DNA from: a virus
Strand: one strand, 5' to 3'
Length of the DNA stretch: 21,052 nucleotides
Virus record (IMG/VR): IMGVR_UViG_3300007775_000027
Coordinates: 1 to 21,052 of that record
Shown: positions 1 to 8,193 of the stretch, piece after piece
Layout: every line of letters begins with the position of its first letter
How positions within the stretch are numbered: position 1 is the stretch's first letter
Made by a program: the position numbers and the translations under genes
The notes under the pieces: generated by a model
Databases searched by the model: none
What the model was told of the DNA's origin: nothing
The model's input: only the letters and a program-made list of their open reading frames with translations

Positions 1-1
1 C

Positions 2-430
2 TCAGTCCTCAGTGATAGTAGAGCCGGTAGTAAGCTGCGGAGTCACACCAGACGATATTGAGATATTAGGTGATATTGCCCCGCTGTAATATAGATTCCC
101 TGCCCCACTTGAGGCTGATCCAATACCGGCATGTGTTGCAGTCTCAGTACCCCCCGTTGCCTGCGGAAAACTGATAGTGGACGCAGGGCTGACTGAGTTG
201 CCTGATACGGTCCAGCCCCCAGATGTACGGGCTACCGCCACACGAGCATACGAAGTGTAGGCACACTCGTTGGTGGTTTGGTCTCCGGCCTCACCGGGAT
301 CTCCAGTATGTAGTGACACGTATAGGTTTGTAAGTGGTGACGTGCCTGCATTGTCGGCTACATTAGAGATAGCCGTAGCATTGAACAGCAGGTCCAGGAT
401 AGCATTTTCAAATGCATTGGTCTTTGACAT
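2..430 (-). CDS. Small beta-rich phage virion-associated protein, 142 aa
   Basis: This is a complete reading frame from ATG at 430 to TGA at 4-2. An AGGAG Shine-Dalgarno lies 6 nt upstream and overlaps the end of the collagen-like gene, so the two are probably translated together. The N-terminal ~25 residues look helical. After that comes a motif of the type LYVSLHTGDPGEAG-QTTNE at residues ~36-55, followed by Y-ARV, then a Ser/Thr/Gly-rich beta region to the end. From memory, short phage proteins with this LHTxDPG...TNE...YARV signature are common in tail-fibre or structural neighbourhoods and are usually annotated as hypothetical or tail-fibre proteins; their exact role is not settled. Its place directly after a collagen-like fibre gene suggests a fibre, knob or virion-surface part. 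That assignment is inference. No signal peptide or membrane segment is seen. Confidence 0.75.
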   Translation of the reverse strand: MSKTNAFENAILDLLFNATAISNVADNAGTSPLTNLYVSLHTGDPGEAGDQTTNECAYTSYARVAVARTSGGWTVSGNSVSPASTISFPQATGGTETATHAGIGSASSGAGNLYYSGAISPNISISSGVTPQLTTGSTITED

Positions 431-444
431 AATAGGCTCCTATT
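431..444 (-). promoter_or_regulatory. Inverted repeat around the Shine-Dalgarno of the 142-aa gene
   Basis: AATAGG, CT, CCTATT form a perfect inverted repeat just before the ATG at 430. Folded as RNA with a 4-nt loop, it gives a weak 5-bp AU-rich stem (AAUAG/CUAUU) that covers or presents the AGGAG ribosome site. The TAG stop of the collagen-like gene (442-440) lies inside it. Ribosomes finishing that gene would open it, which is compatible with translational coupling. The stem is weak, so a chance occurrence is quite possible. Confidence 0.25.
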
Positions 445-1063
445 GGAACGTGATATTGTTAGAGCCAGCCGAGCCGGACTCATCCTTAAATGACACAAGC
501 TGTGTCGGCTTGATGTCTTTCGGCAGCGTGACTGTCACTGCCCCGGCATAGTCAACTCCGAATATGTTCAGGCCATCTATGAGCTGGCTCCTGGTGATCT
601 GGTACTCAGCCTGCTGGATCTTGGTGTACTGGACAAACTGACCACCTCCGCCGCCACCAGGTGCATGTCCCTTCGGACCTGTAAGGTCTGTACCTTCTCC
701 CCACGTACCATTGGGCTTTTCAAAGTACAGCTTGTTCCCTACCCATTTGTGATCAGGGATGCGCCCATCTTCGCCAGCCGGCCCTTCTGGGCCTGTATCC
801 CCAGGTTTGCCAGGCGCTCCTGAGAGGCCCTGTGGCCCACGATCTCCCTTCGGGCCTGGCGGTCCCATAGGGCCGGGCTCTCCCTGCGGCCCCGGATCGC
901 CCTGCGGCCCCGCAGGCCCCATCGGACCTCGCTCTCCCTGTAGCCCTGGCATTCCCTGAGCGCCGGATTGCCCATCCTTGCCCCGGAATATCTTCACCTC
1001 ATTCGGCATCTTCTGAAGAGGGGCGAGAGGGGCCAGCTTACTTAACGACTGTGGCTTTGCCAT
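440..1063 (-). CDS. Collagen-like tail-fibre protein, 207 aa
   Basis: The start is ATG at 1063 with a strong SD (GAGGTG) 5 nt before it, inside the last 26 nt of the preceding gene; the stop is TAG. Residues 1-27 form a short Pro/Leu/Lys leader. Residues 28-99 are 24 uninterrupted Gly-X-Y triplets with frequent GPM, GPQ, GEP, GDR and GPK units, expected to form a collagen-type triple helix. Residues ~100-140 hold a W-containing linker ([10 protein letters not shown]...GTWGEG) and a Gly6 hinge. The rest is a small beta domain with AVTVTLPK and FKDESG motifs that occur in phage fibre tips. Collagen-like segments are known from phage tail-fibre and spike proteins as rigid trimeric rods. Here it would be a fibre or a trimeric appendage. 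The tip domain ends abruptly after NNITFQ, so it may be short. Attachment site and receptor are unknown. Confidence 0.8.
   Translation of the reverse strand: MAKPQSLSKLAPLAPLQKMPNEVKIFRGKDGQSGAQGMPGLQGERGPMGPAGPQGDPGPQGEPGPMGPPGPKGDRGPQGLSGAPGKPGDTGPEGPAGEDGRIPDHKWVGNKLYFEKPNGTWGEGTDLTGPKGHAPGGGGGGQFVQYTKIQQAEYQITRSQLIDGLNIFGVDYAGAVTVTLPKDIKPTQLVSFKDESGSAGSNNITFQ
767..982 (-). repeat. Gly-X-Y collagen repeat coding tract (24 triplets)
   Basis: These 216 nt encode 24 consecutive Gly-X-Y triplets without interruption. The repeat is at protein level: codons are varied enough that it is not a simple DNA tandem repeat, but the 9-nt periodicity of GGN-CCN-NNN is obvious. It also creates Gly/Pro-rich open frames on the other strand and in another frame that are artefacts. 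Such tracts can change length by slippage or recombination between related phages. Confidence 0.85.
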
Positions 1064-2939
1064 CCTTCACCTCTACGATGTTGCCGTTGCCATCACTGTA
1101 CAGGCCGTCTGTAGTATTGGCGGCCCCACCACGCTGGCCCCGGCTGGCCCCTTGATCCTGCTTCTCAGCTTCTTGCTCCTGAAGGTAGGTCACTCGATCC
1201 TGAATTCTACGAATGATCTCCTGATGGAAGGTATCTCTGTCCACCTTGAACTCCGTGGCCCAGCCTCCATTGTTCACAGCATCTAGGAAAGGTTGTATCT
1301 TTTTCATAGCCCGGAGCTGGCTAGTGGTCCGGGTACGGCCCCGGCCTGTGGCCACTGAGATACCCAGCTTACCATTCGGGTCGATATGCACACCTTCCAT
1401 CATCTGATCGGGCTGTCCGAAGTCAATGATCTCTCGTGCGGCCTGATCGATCAGGTTCCCCGGCAGTCCTTCCTGAGCCGGCTGGCCGATATACGTGTTG
1501 AACTGAGACCGCATCCAGCCCACCTCGCCTTCAGTGGCCCGTGCCCTAGGAATCTTCTGAGCTATGATAGAGGCTGCTCGGATTGGAGACGTATTGCCCA
1601 GCGACTTGACGTACTCTTCCATTGTCTGATCCTGCCCCGGCTGGGTGATCGCAGTCTCAGCCAGGTGCCGGAACTGGAGATCTTCAGGCGCAAGAGGCTC
1701 TCCTCGGAACACCTTGTTGATATACCCCAGCGCCCCTTGGCCGGCCTGTGCCTGTGTCATCTGGCCCTGATCTATCAGTGTCTTGATGCCTGGGTCGAAC
1801 TTGTACACCAGATCGAACTGCTTCGGATCAGTCAGGTTGTCCATCATATCGAGCAGCTTGACAGCAATCTGTGGGCTGTAGGCTTGCGACAAGAATGTGA
1901 GCATAGGTGTGGTCTGGGCTGCCATTCGCTTATTCAGCTTGGCTACCACATCCAGGCGCTGGCCCAGGATCTCACCCAGACTGTTGTTCTTGATGTTATC
2001 CAGCAGTGGCCGGTACATATTGCTGACCTGATCAAGGGCCTTTTGATACTCGGTCGAGTCCACGCCGCCCAGCTCAGCAGCCTTCCTACGGACTGCCTGA
2101 CGCTCTACTTCCATCTGCTGCTGGACTGCATTCGTATATATCTGCGGATCTTGTAAGCCATTCTCAGCGCCACTTTTGGCCACCAGATCCAGGGTGGAAG
2201 CCAAGTCCGGGCCACGCTGGGAGAACGCCTTCTGTGCCCACTGGTTGAATGTGATAGAGCCACGGGACAGTTCTGTGTTGGCGTTATCCAGGAGCATCTT
2301 ATTGTGGGCTATCACACCCATGTTACCCAGAATCGTGTCAACCGAGATATCCTGGCCAGCCCTCAACAACTCTTCGTGGACAGCCTCAGCAGTCTGTACA
2401 TCCTTCTCGAACTGGGTCAGCTTGTGTGTGCCGGTAGGAGCCGTAACATCCAGCGTCTGACGCAGGGCAAAGCCTGTGGGGTCATACCCCAGCAGATCTC
2501 TGGCCTGCTGTCGGATCTCATCTTCAAAGCCTGGCGTCTGGTTGACCAGCTCCCGTATGGCACTCTCGGCCTCAAGGGCCGCAGCCTGCTTAGGCTTGGC
2601 TCCTTGAGACACAGCCGCAGCGATACGGGTGAACCGATCCCCAGCCTTACGCTTCACCGCTGCAATCTGGGCAGCCAGTTGAGAGTCCACGTTCGAGGTG
2701 TCCACCTGCCCTGATTGATCAAATACAGCGCCAGCCTCTTTCGCAGCGCCTACCGTGGTAGTGACTTCGGAGATATTGCTGATCTGTTCGTGTGCCTTGT
2801 TGGTCTGTATGTCCTGCACTGTCTGGCCGGCCACCTGCCCGAGTTGCTGAATGCCTTGGGCTATGCCTGCATTGGTGGCTGGCTCGGCTACGGGGCGGGC
2901 CTGAACAGGGATATCAGGGATCTGTCTTTGGAATGGCAT
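1038..2939 (-). CDS. Probable internal virion / DNA-ejection protein, 633 aa (gp15-like by position)
   Basis: The ATG at 2939 comes 1 nt after the TAG of the 1445-aa gene, with GGGAG 7 nt upstream; it stops at TAA 1040-1038. The protein is almost all helical and Gln/Ala-rich, with a Pro-rich N-terminus (residues ~1-22) and a Gln/Glu/Gly-rich, probably disordered C-terminal region (~590-620). No signal peptide, membrane helix or lytic transglycosylase motif is recognised. In T7-type phages three ejection proteins (gp14, gp15, gp16) are encoded after the nozzle. They sit on the portal inside the capsid and build a trans-envelope channel during DNA entry. This gene is the third of three such genes here. 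By length it resembles T7 gp15 (about 750 aa), though T7 puts gp15 second. The role is inferred from position, composition and length, not from a catalytic motif. Confidence 0.65.
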   Translation of the reverse strand: MPFQRQIPDIPVQARPVAEPATNAGIAQGIQQLGQVAGQTVQDIQTNKAHEQISNISEVTTTVGAAKEAGAVFDQSGQVDTSNVDSQLAAQIAAVKRKAGDRFTRIAAAVSQGAKPKQAAALEAESAIRELVNQTPGFEDEIRQQARDLLGYDPTGFALRQTLDVTAPTGTHKLTQFEKDVQTAEAVHEELLRAGQDISVDTILGNMGVIAHNKMLLDNANTELSRGSITFNQWAQKAFSQRGPDLASTLDLVAKSGAENGLQDPQIYTNAVQQQMEVERQAVRRKAAELGGVDSTEYQKALDQVSNMYRPLLDNIKNNSLGEILGQRLDVVAKLNKRMAAQTTPMLTFLSQAYSPQIAVKLLDMMDNLTDPKQFDLVYKFDPGIKTLIDQGQMTQAQAGQGALGYINKVFRGEPLAPEDLQFRHLAETAITQPGQDQTMEEYVKSLGNTSPIRAASIIAQKIPRARATEGEVGWMRSQFNTYIGQPAQEGLPGNLIDQAAREIIDFGQPDQMMEGVHIDPNGKLGISVATGRGRTRTTSQLRAMKKIQPFLDAVNNGGWATEFKVDRDTFHQEIIRRIQDRVTYLQEQEAEKQDQGASRGQRGGAANTTDGLYSDGNGNIVEVKDGKATVVK

Positions 2940-2940
2940 A

Positions 2941-5900
2941 CTATTGCTCCCGATTTACTGAATTCTGCTGTAGAATACCGTTGGCTGTCAGGGCATCCTT
3001 CATGCTCTCCAGCATACTGACCTGCCCATCATTCCACTCGAGGCGAGCTTTCTGGAAAGCCTTGGTGTATTCATCCTTGCCGTCGGTAAGCCGCTGCTTG
3101 ACAGCATCTCGGACCAGTTTACGATCCCGAGGTGTGTCCAGTGTCTGCATCATCAGGGCTATTTGGCGGCGGGCCGAGTCTCTCGCGTCGTCCGTGACAG
3201 TCTCATCGTGGACTTTGATCGAATAATCCCAGATGGTCTTGACAATCGAATCGGTGACATCTGACCGGAGCTGACGCTTCGTATTCAGCCTATTCTTGAG
3301 ATCCCAGGTCTGCACCTCTTCGGTGCTGCGGAAGCCGATGGCACGGGCCACCTCTTCCATAGTGCTGAAGTCTCGCTGAACTATTGGATTGCCATGCCGG
3401 TCCATGATAACCCCGAACCGATGCATGAACAGAGCCTTGCTCACATTGTCCCATGAGGACAGGGTGGTGGCCATATCACTTACAGCCTGTACCGGATCTA
3501 TCTCACGGACGCCGGCCATGCCGAGGGACACTGGCTCCCACACCTCAGTGAACCCTCTCCAGAATCGAGAAGATGTCGTGCCGAATGCACCTAGAAAAGC
3601 TTCAGCCAGATTGGTGTCTTCAAACAGCATCTTGTCAAGGAACTGATCTACACCGGCTGCCAGTGAGGCTCGCCGGCCTACGTCCACATCAATGCCGAAT
3701 AGGGCCATTGTAGCCCAGCCTTCAAAGCCTTCATTGATTGCCTTGCGCTTCTCAGGGGACATCTTGTTCTCAATGTCAGACTGGGAGTGATATCCCAGCG
3801 CCTGAGCCAACCAGTTTGCACCCATAGTGCCTAGTGGTACACCTGCTGCCCCGTACAGCAGAATCTGGCCGAGGAATATCTGAGCTCGCTCTGCTGCTGT
3901 GAAGTTCTTGTTCATCCCCAGCAGTGTCTCCATCGTCTTTGTCGAAATCTGAAGGAACTGTGTCGGCAGAGAGAGTATGCCCTTCTGCCAGGTGGCACGG
4001 TTTGCCCGCTGTAGATTTAGCATGAGATTATTGGACCGAGTCAGAATATCCTTTAAGGCTGCATCATCAATGGCCTTACCAGCATTCTTAGCCTGCCATC
4101 GAGCCAGTGCTGTAGCGAACGACAGTCTGCGATTGAACAACTCGCCCGCTCGATAGAAGATCAGCCCCTTGTCCGAGGCCCTCTTCACTGCATCCATCCC
4201 GATACCGTGGCCCCTGGCAGCAGCGGCATGGTCAGCAGTCTGCAAGATAGAGTCCTTCAGTCCTGTCTTGTCCCATACGCGCTTCAGCTCTAGTAGGTCG
4301 TCCTCTTTCATACCGAATGCTTTGGCTGCATGGGCCAGCGCCTTCGGATTCTCAATGTGGTCGATAGCCGACAGGGCTGTGGTCATCCTGATAGACTTGA
4401 CTAGCTCTCCAGGATGGAATAGGTTTGTAGCCAGCGCCACTGTTGCACCTTGTGCCTGCACCCACAATTGGATCGGATTGAACCAGCCTAGCAGGGAATG
4501 GAAAGCAGCCGCACGAGAAGCTGCAATTGGATCTTTGTGCTTCAGGTACAGCAGGGACTTCTTACCAAACTCCGGCATCCACTTGGACATGCCTACGCTA
4601 TCATAGATCTCCTGAGTGAGTCCCTGCCACAGCATCTCTTCCTTGGTAGGGAATCCCATCCACTCTTCAATCTGATCATGCAGCTTGCGGATAAATCGTC
4701 CAGCCTCGGTATCAGGGGCCTGTGTCAACTGATTAAAATGTGTGTACTCTGTTCCTTCCAGCAACTTGTTTGCTGTATTGATAGCTCGCTGTTCCATTCC
4801 CATCCGCCACACATTGCGTGGCACATGCTTAGACACACTAGAGATGTTCCGACTGATAGATTCAAATGAACCGAGCCTCTCGACTGGGAGGCCATCTGTG
4901 CCAAAGGGGATATCTTCGGATGCGCGTGGGCCAGTGTAAAGCCCATAGCCACCTGATCCGGGGCCATCCACCACACCAGCTCTACGCTCCTTTTCTAGCT
5001 GCCTGTCTTCTTTAACTTTGAGCACTCTATCCGGGTTCTTTGTCAGCTCTGCTTCTACCCAGGCATCTGCTTCTTTCTTGTTATCGAAGATGCGTATAGT
5101 GCTGACTTCCGCCCCAGGCTTATTAGCCGCAATGTTCACTCCGTCCAGACGAGTAGGCTTGAACTCCTTGACAAAATAGTTGGCGTGTTGATTGATCTTT
5201 GGAACATACCCGACACGGTAATGTAATACTTGGTCCGGTAGCTTCTTAATGTCATCTCCGTGTACCAGCGCATAGCTGACACGCTCACCTGCATTCGGCG
5301 GTGTGGCCGGATTGTTAAACTTGACCAGGCGATATCCATGCGTGTATTCTTCTCCTAGGTCCAAGTCAGCAGTACGAACAAGCGTGTTCGAGTCTTTGCG
5401 CCACAGGATCTTAGGTTTAGTCTGGTTGAGCGAGCCTTGTGCCTCTTCAACGGTCATGTACGGTTTGCCTACCTCAGCTTTCGCATCGGAGAGTTGAATG
5501 TGGCGCATACCCTTGATATGAAGCTCTTCCCTTGTGGCAGCATTGCGCAGCATGAATAGCGAATCCACCAGCGAGCGCGTCTTGTAGTAGGCTTCGATCT
5601 GCTTCTCATCCAGTGGTACGCCATCAACACCGGCTTTCAGCTCCAGCGGAGTATAGACCTTGCGCTCGTGATCGCCCACCTGAAGGACACGGTCTAGCTC
5701 CGCCAGCTTGCGCCGGCCACTAGGCGTTAGACCTTTCATGCCACCTGGCCCCAGGATAGTGCGTACAGCTTCCCGTTGAAATAACTGAAGCTGATTGAAG
5801 ATCTTAGCGTTCGACTCATCCAATCTTATCGCGGCATCCACTGACTCCCGCAGATTGCCCTTAGCCCACACAGCAGGAGAGGCCAGGAATCGGCTGACCA

Positions 5901-7278
5901 GGCCAACCTTAGACTGGGTAAATGTCCCTGTGTCACCAAGCGTGAGCTGCATCCTGTACTTGCCACGCACAACAGTGCCGTCTTCCTGCTTCACATCAAA
6001 GGCTATGTGTGATACCCCCGGCTCTCGCCCGACCACCCTGACATTCTCCATACCAGGTATGCTGGTCATCTCATCAATGCGGGCCTGCTCTACTATCTGC
6101 CGCTCCTGCTTGTTGAGCAAGTCCTCTTTCAGAAATGTGTTGCCGGAAGTGATTTCTTCTGTGGATGCTTTCAGACTGCGATTAAAAGCCTCGATGCTCC
6201 GCAATGACTCGGTGGAAATATCTTGTGTGTGAGCTGCATCCAGCTCAGACATGTCAAATCCTGTCGCATTATTGGAGGCCGTTACCTGATCCACATTGGC
6301 GATCTTAGCTGTCTCTTCATCAATCACTGATGCTGCGTTGGCTTTGCCTGCATCAACCACATTGTCGGCTGTCTCCAATGTCTTCACAGCATTGAGCATC
6401 TTACCGACACGAGCGATCTTGGCAGCCAGGGAGAGGCCAAGCGTGGCTACGTCTGCAAAGTCCAGTCCGGCCCATATCTTGTCAAACTGAGTAAGATCGT
6501 CTTCGCCGCCTGACTCTAGCAGATTGCTCATCACTTCAAGCACTTTGTACTTGTTGTCTAATTCCTGCGTGAGCACATCCTTGACAGCCGGCAGAATCTC
6601 AATCTGCTTCTCAGGCGGGAGCTGTTTGAAGTTCAATACGAAGTTCCGCATGTACTCTTTTGCATCAAACGGATGGCCGGTCATATCATAGTTGTCCTTC
6701 AGGATATTGCCGGGGACCAGCAGAGCCAATCCACTAAGCACCTTGTCACCAAGGCCCATGCTGTCGCTGGTCTCCTTCATCATCTTAGCAATCTTGAGGT
6801 TCACCGCGATACGCTGCTCAGTCTCTGCGTCAAGCTGGCCACCTGATGCGGCCCGGACGTACTGAAGGTCGGGGTCCATACCCTCTGTATTGAGATCCTG
6901 TATCAGACTATTGACGGCTTCCTGGTTGTCCCGGATCTGTTCTGGTGTGGCACCAGGGTTGGCCTTGAATGATTGCACGTATTCTTGCTTATCCTTCTCA
7001 GCTTGCTTAACAGAGCGAGAACCTAAGGCGGCTTTGCTGTTTGGTTCATTGGCCTGAATATCCTGGAATGCTTTGAACAGTGGCTTACCAGTTAGTCCTT
7101 GCTCAATAGATGCCGCCTGTAACACCTCAGTGTTGCGTAGTGTCTCGGACACAGGCCGTACAGTTGGCAGTGGAGATTCAATAGGCATATCCTCATTCAG
7201 ATCTACCTGCAACGGGTCTTCCGTGACAGGCATATCCTCATTGACTGGTATATCATTTGACTTGATAGGATCAGGCAT
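2941..7278 (-). CDS. Very large internal virion / DNA-ejection protein, 1445 aa (gp16-like)
   Basis: I chose ATG at 7278 because AGGTGA lies 6-7 nt upstream and the start overlaps the preceding stop by 8 nt (ATGCCTGA). An upstream in-frame TTG at 7317 would add 13 residues but lacks a better ribosome site. The N-terminus is acidic with a duplicated NEDMP motif. Long helical regions follow, with a Gly/Pro-rich linker near residue 780 and hydrophobic segments around 935-955 (FNPIQLWVQAQGATVALATN) and 1130-1155 (FLGQILLYGAAGVPLG). These could be membrane-active, as expected of a protein that crosses or lines the channel in the host envelope. T7 gp16 is about 1318 aa and carries an N-terminal lytic transglycosylase. 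I see no such motif here, so cell-wall digestion must be done elsewhere or by a fold I cannot recognise. Size and position make an ejection protein the best call. Confidence 0.7.
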   Translation of the reverse strand: MPDPIKSNDIPVNEDMPVTEDPLQVDLNEDMPIESPLPTVRPVSETLRNTEVLQAASIEQGLTGKPLFKAFQDIQANEPNSKAALGSRSVKQAEKDKQEYVQSFKANPGATPEQIRDNQEAVNSLIQDLNTEGMDPDLQYVRAASGGQLDAETEQRIAVNLKIAKMMKETSDSMGLGDKVLSGLALLVPGNILKDNYDMTGHPFDAKEYMRNFVLNFKQLPPEKQIEILPAVKDVLTQELDNKYKVLEVMSNLLESGGEDDLTQFDKIWAGLDFADVATLGLSLAAKIARVGKMLNAVKTLETADNVVDAGKANAASVIDEETAKIANVDQVTASNNATGFDMSELDAAHTQDISTESLRSIEAFNRSLKASTEEITSGNTFLKEDLLNKQERQIVEQARIDEMTSIPGMENVRVVGREPGVSHIAFDVKQEDGTVVRGKYRMQLTLGDTGTFTQSKVGLVSRFLASPAVWAKGNLRESVDAAIRLDESNAKIFNQLQLFQREAVRTILGPGGMKGLTPSGRRKLAELDRVLQVGDHERKVYTPLELKAGVDGVPLDEKQIEAYYKTRSLVDSLFMLRNAATREELHIKGMRHIQLSDAKAEVGKPYMTVEEAQGSLNQTKPKILWRKDSNTLVRTADLDLGEEYTHGYRLVKFNNPATPPNAGERVSYALVHGDDIKKLPDQVLHYRVGYVPKINQHANYFVKEFKPTRLDGVNIAANKPGAEVSTIRIFDNKKEADAWVEAELTKNPDRVLKVKEDRQLEKERRAGVVDGPGSGGYGLYTGPRASEDIPFGTDGLPVERLGSFESISRNISSVSKHVPRNVWRMGMEQRAINTANKLLEGTEYTHFNQLTQAPDTEAGRFIRKLHDQIEEWMGFPTKEEMLWQGLTQEIYDSVGMSKWMPEFGKKSLLYLKHKDPIAASRAAAFHSLLGWFNPIQLWVQAQGATVALATNLFHPGELVKSIRMTTALSAIDHIENPKALAHAAKAFGMKEDDLLELKRVWDKTGLKDSILQTADHAAAARGHGIGMDAVKRASDKGLIFYRAGELFNRRLSFATALARWQAKNAGKAIDDAALKDILTRSNNLMLNLQRANRATWQKGILSLPTQFLQISTKTMETLLGMNKNFTAAERAQIFLGQILLYGAAGVPLGTMGANWLAQALGYHSQSDIENKMSPEKRKAINEGFEGWATMALFGIDVDVGRRASLAAGVDQFLDKMLFEDTNLAEAFLGAFGTTSSRFWRGFTEVWEPVSLGMAGVREIDPVQAVSDMATTLSSWDNVSKALFMHRFGVIMDRHGNPIVQRDFSTMEEVARAIGFRSTEEVQTWDLKNRLNTKRQLRSDVTDSIVKTIWDYSIKVHDETVTDDARDSARRQIALMMQTLDTPRDRKLVRDAVKQRLTDGKDEYTKAFQKARLEWNDGQVSMLESMKDALTANGILQQNSVNREQ
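7183..7242 (-). repeat. 15-bp direct repeat encoding NEDMP twice
   Basis: AGGCATATCCTCATT occurs at 7183-7197 and again at 7228-7242 (45 nt apart, in the same frame). It encodes Asn-Glu-Asp-Met-Pro twice in the acidic N-terminus of the 1445-aa protein. The exact nucleotide identity suggests a recent local duplication or a conserved short linear motif, perhaps a docking site. Confidence 0.6.
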
Positions 7279-7723
7279 TGCTGTCACCTGTATTGTCGCT
7301 GCCGAACACACTAGCAAAAGAAGGTTTGATGCCCACTTGTGCTGGCAGCCCTGCGACAGCCTGTGCGATGTTACCTCGTGTCACAGCCCTATTGGCTGAA
7401 CTCTGGAGTACACCTGCCCGTAAGGCAGCCGCCTCCTGCCCATAACTAAAGCCCACAGCTTCCGCTGTCTGGGAGAATATAGACCCGGCTGCACCCTGCA
7501 CTGCCGAAGACTGCGAGGCCCCCTTAGATGCAGCCTCAGCCCGCAGCGATGCCCGCTGCTGGTTGGCTTGGGCCACTGCCCTACGCCGTGCCCGAGCATC
7601 GGCGAGTTGCTGCCTGCGGCGCTCTATGCGAGCCGCCTTCTGCTGATCCCGACTGGCTACTCGCTGCTCGTGGATGTTGTATACTGTCCCTACGGCAGTT
7701 ACTACTGCTGCTGCTGTAGCCAT
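7271..7723 (-). CDS. Small internal virion protein, 150 aa (gp14-like)
   Basis: The gene starts at ATG 7723 in a TAATG junction with the preceding gene, with a GAGGTAGGTGA ribosome site upstream. It stops at TGA 7273-7271, inside the start region of the 1445-aa gene. The N-terminus (residues 1-16, MATAAAVVTAVGTVYN) is small-residue and hydrophobic. It is followed by an Arg/Gln/Ala-rich helix at ~22-65 (RIERRRQQLADARARRR) and an Ala/Gly/Ser-rich tail. This pattern of a short hydrophobic N-terminus plus a long charged helix, and the place straight after the nozzle and GNAT-like genes, match gp14-type ejection proteins of T7-like phages. Those leave the virion first and enter the outer membrane. 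T7 gp14 is 196 aa, so this one is shorter. Function is inferred from architecture and synteny. Confidence 0.7.
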   Translation of the reverse strand: MATAAAVVTAVGTVYNIHEQRVASRDQQKAARIERRRQQLADARARRRAVAQANQQRASLRAEAASKGASQSSAVQGAAGSIFSQTAEAVGFSYGQEAAALRAGVLQSSANRAVTRGNIAQAVAGLPAQVGIKPSFASVFGSDNTGDSNA

Positions 7724-8193
7724 TATTCACCTACCTCAGTTAAGTCAATTGCGTGAACGGTTTCGACCTGCTTATAGCCAGCCGCCTGCGCTGTCTTGTC
7801 CCACCGATGCGACTCCATCATGGTTATCATGTGAGTCCTTGCACCGACCTCTTTCAGATATAGTTGCACTACTTTTAGGATCTCAACTGGAACATGGGTC
7901 TTCCTGTAGGCCGGGTGCACATAGAAGGCATCGTTGACAGCGTACTTTGTCCCCTTGTGGTGGATGTGGTCATGCACGAAGTCTATGCAATATCCAATCA
8001 GCGTATTGTCGCTGTTATACACCAGTATAGTTGAGAGGTTGCCGGCATCGTCCATCCTATTGTAGGCATCCCAGTCAATGTTAAGATTGATCTCATCGCG
8101 ACTGTACCCGACTTCCATCCAGTGTTGATACAGCAGCTCGTGGAATGCTGGGGGTACTTCTCGGAACTTGGCAGAGATAACATTGATAGCCAT
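7723..8193 (-). CDS. GNAT-like (acetyltransferase-fold) phage protein, 156 aa
   Basis: The ATG at 8193 is in a TAATG overlap with the nozzle stop, and the gene ends in another TAATG overlap, so it is tightly coupled to both neighbours. The layout fits a GNAT fold: beta strands around ILVYNSDNTLIGYCIDFV (~56-73), the core strand NDAFYVHPAYRK (87-98), a helix at ~101-115, THMITMM (~120-126), and the C-terminal W-K-A--AGYK--ET motif (~131-145). The usual pyrophosphate-binding loop R/Q-x-x-G-x-G/A is replaced by R97-K-T-H-V-P, without glycines, so acetyl-CoA binding is doubtful. T7 gene 13 sits at the same relative place between gp12 and gp14 and is needed for virion assembly; this protein may be its counterpart. 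Enzyme activity is unproven. Confidence 0.65.
   Translation of the reverse strand: MAINVISAKFREVPPAFHELLYQHWMEVGYSRDEINLNIDWDAYNRMDDAGNLSTILVYNSDNTLIGYCIDFVHDHIHHKGTKYAVNDAFYVHPAYRKTHVPVEILKVVQLYLKEVGARTHMITMMESHRWDKTAQAAGYKQVETVHAIDLTEVGE

Noticed and set aside
739-975. Gly/Arg- and Gly/Pro-rich frames within the collagen tract on both strands
   Set aside because: GGN-CCN repeats automatically give open frames in other phases; the collagen frame alone has a good start and a sensible C-terminal domain.
1386-2156. 256-aa open frame on the plus strand inside the 633-aa gene
   Set aside because: It lies fully antisense to a well-supported gene with a good ribosome site and tight junctions; no recognisable domain, composition looks like a shadow.
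4725-4976. 83-aa minus-strand frame inside the giant ejection gene
   Set aside because: Off-frame shadow without a ribosome site or recognisable motif.
7279-7317. TTG start adding 13 residues to the 1445-aa ejection protein
   Set aside because: The ATG at 7278 has a better-placed AGGTGA and a typical 8-nt stop-start overlap.
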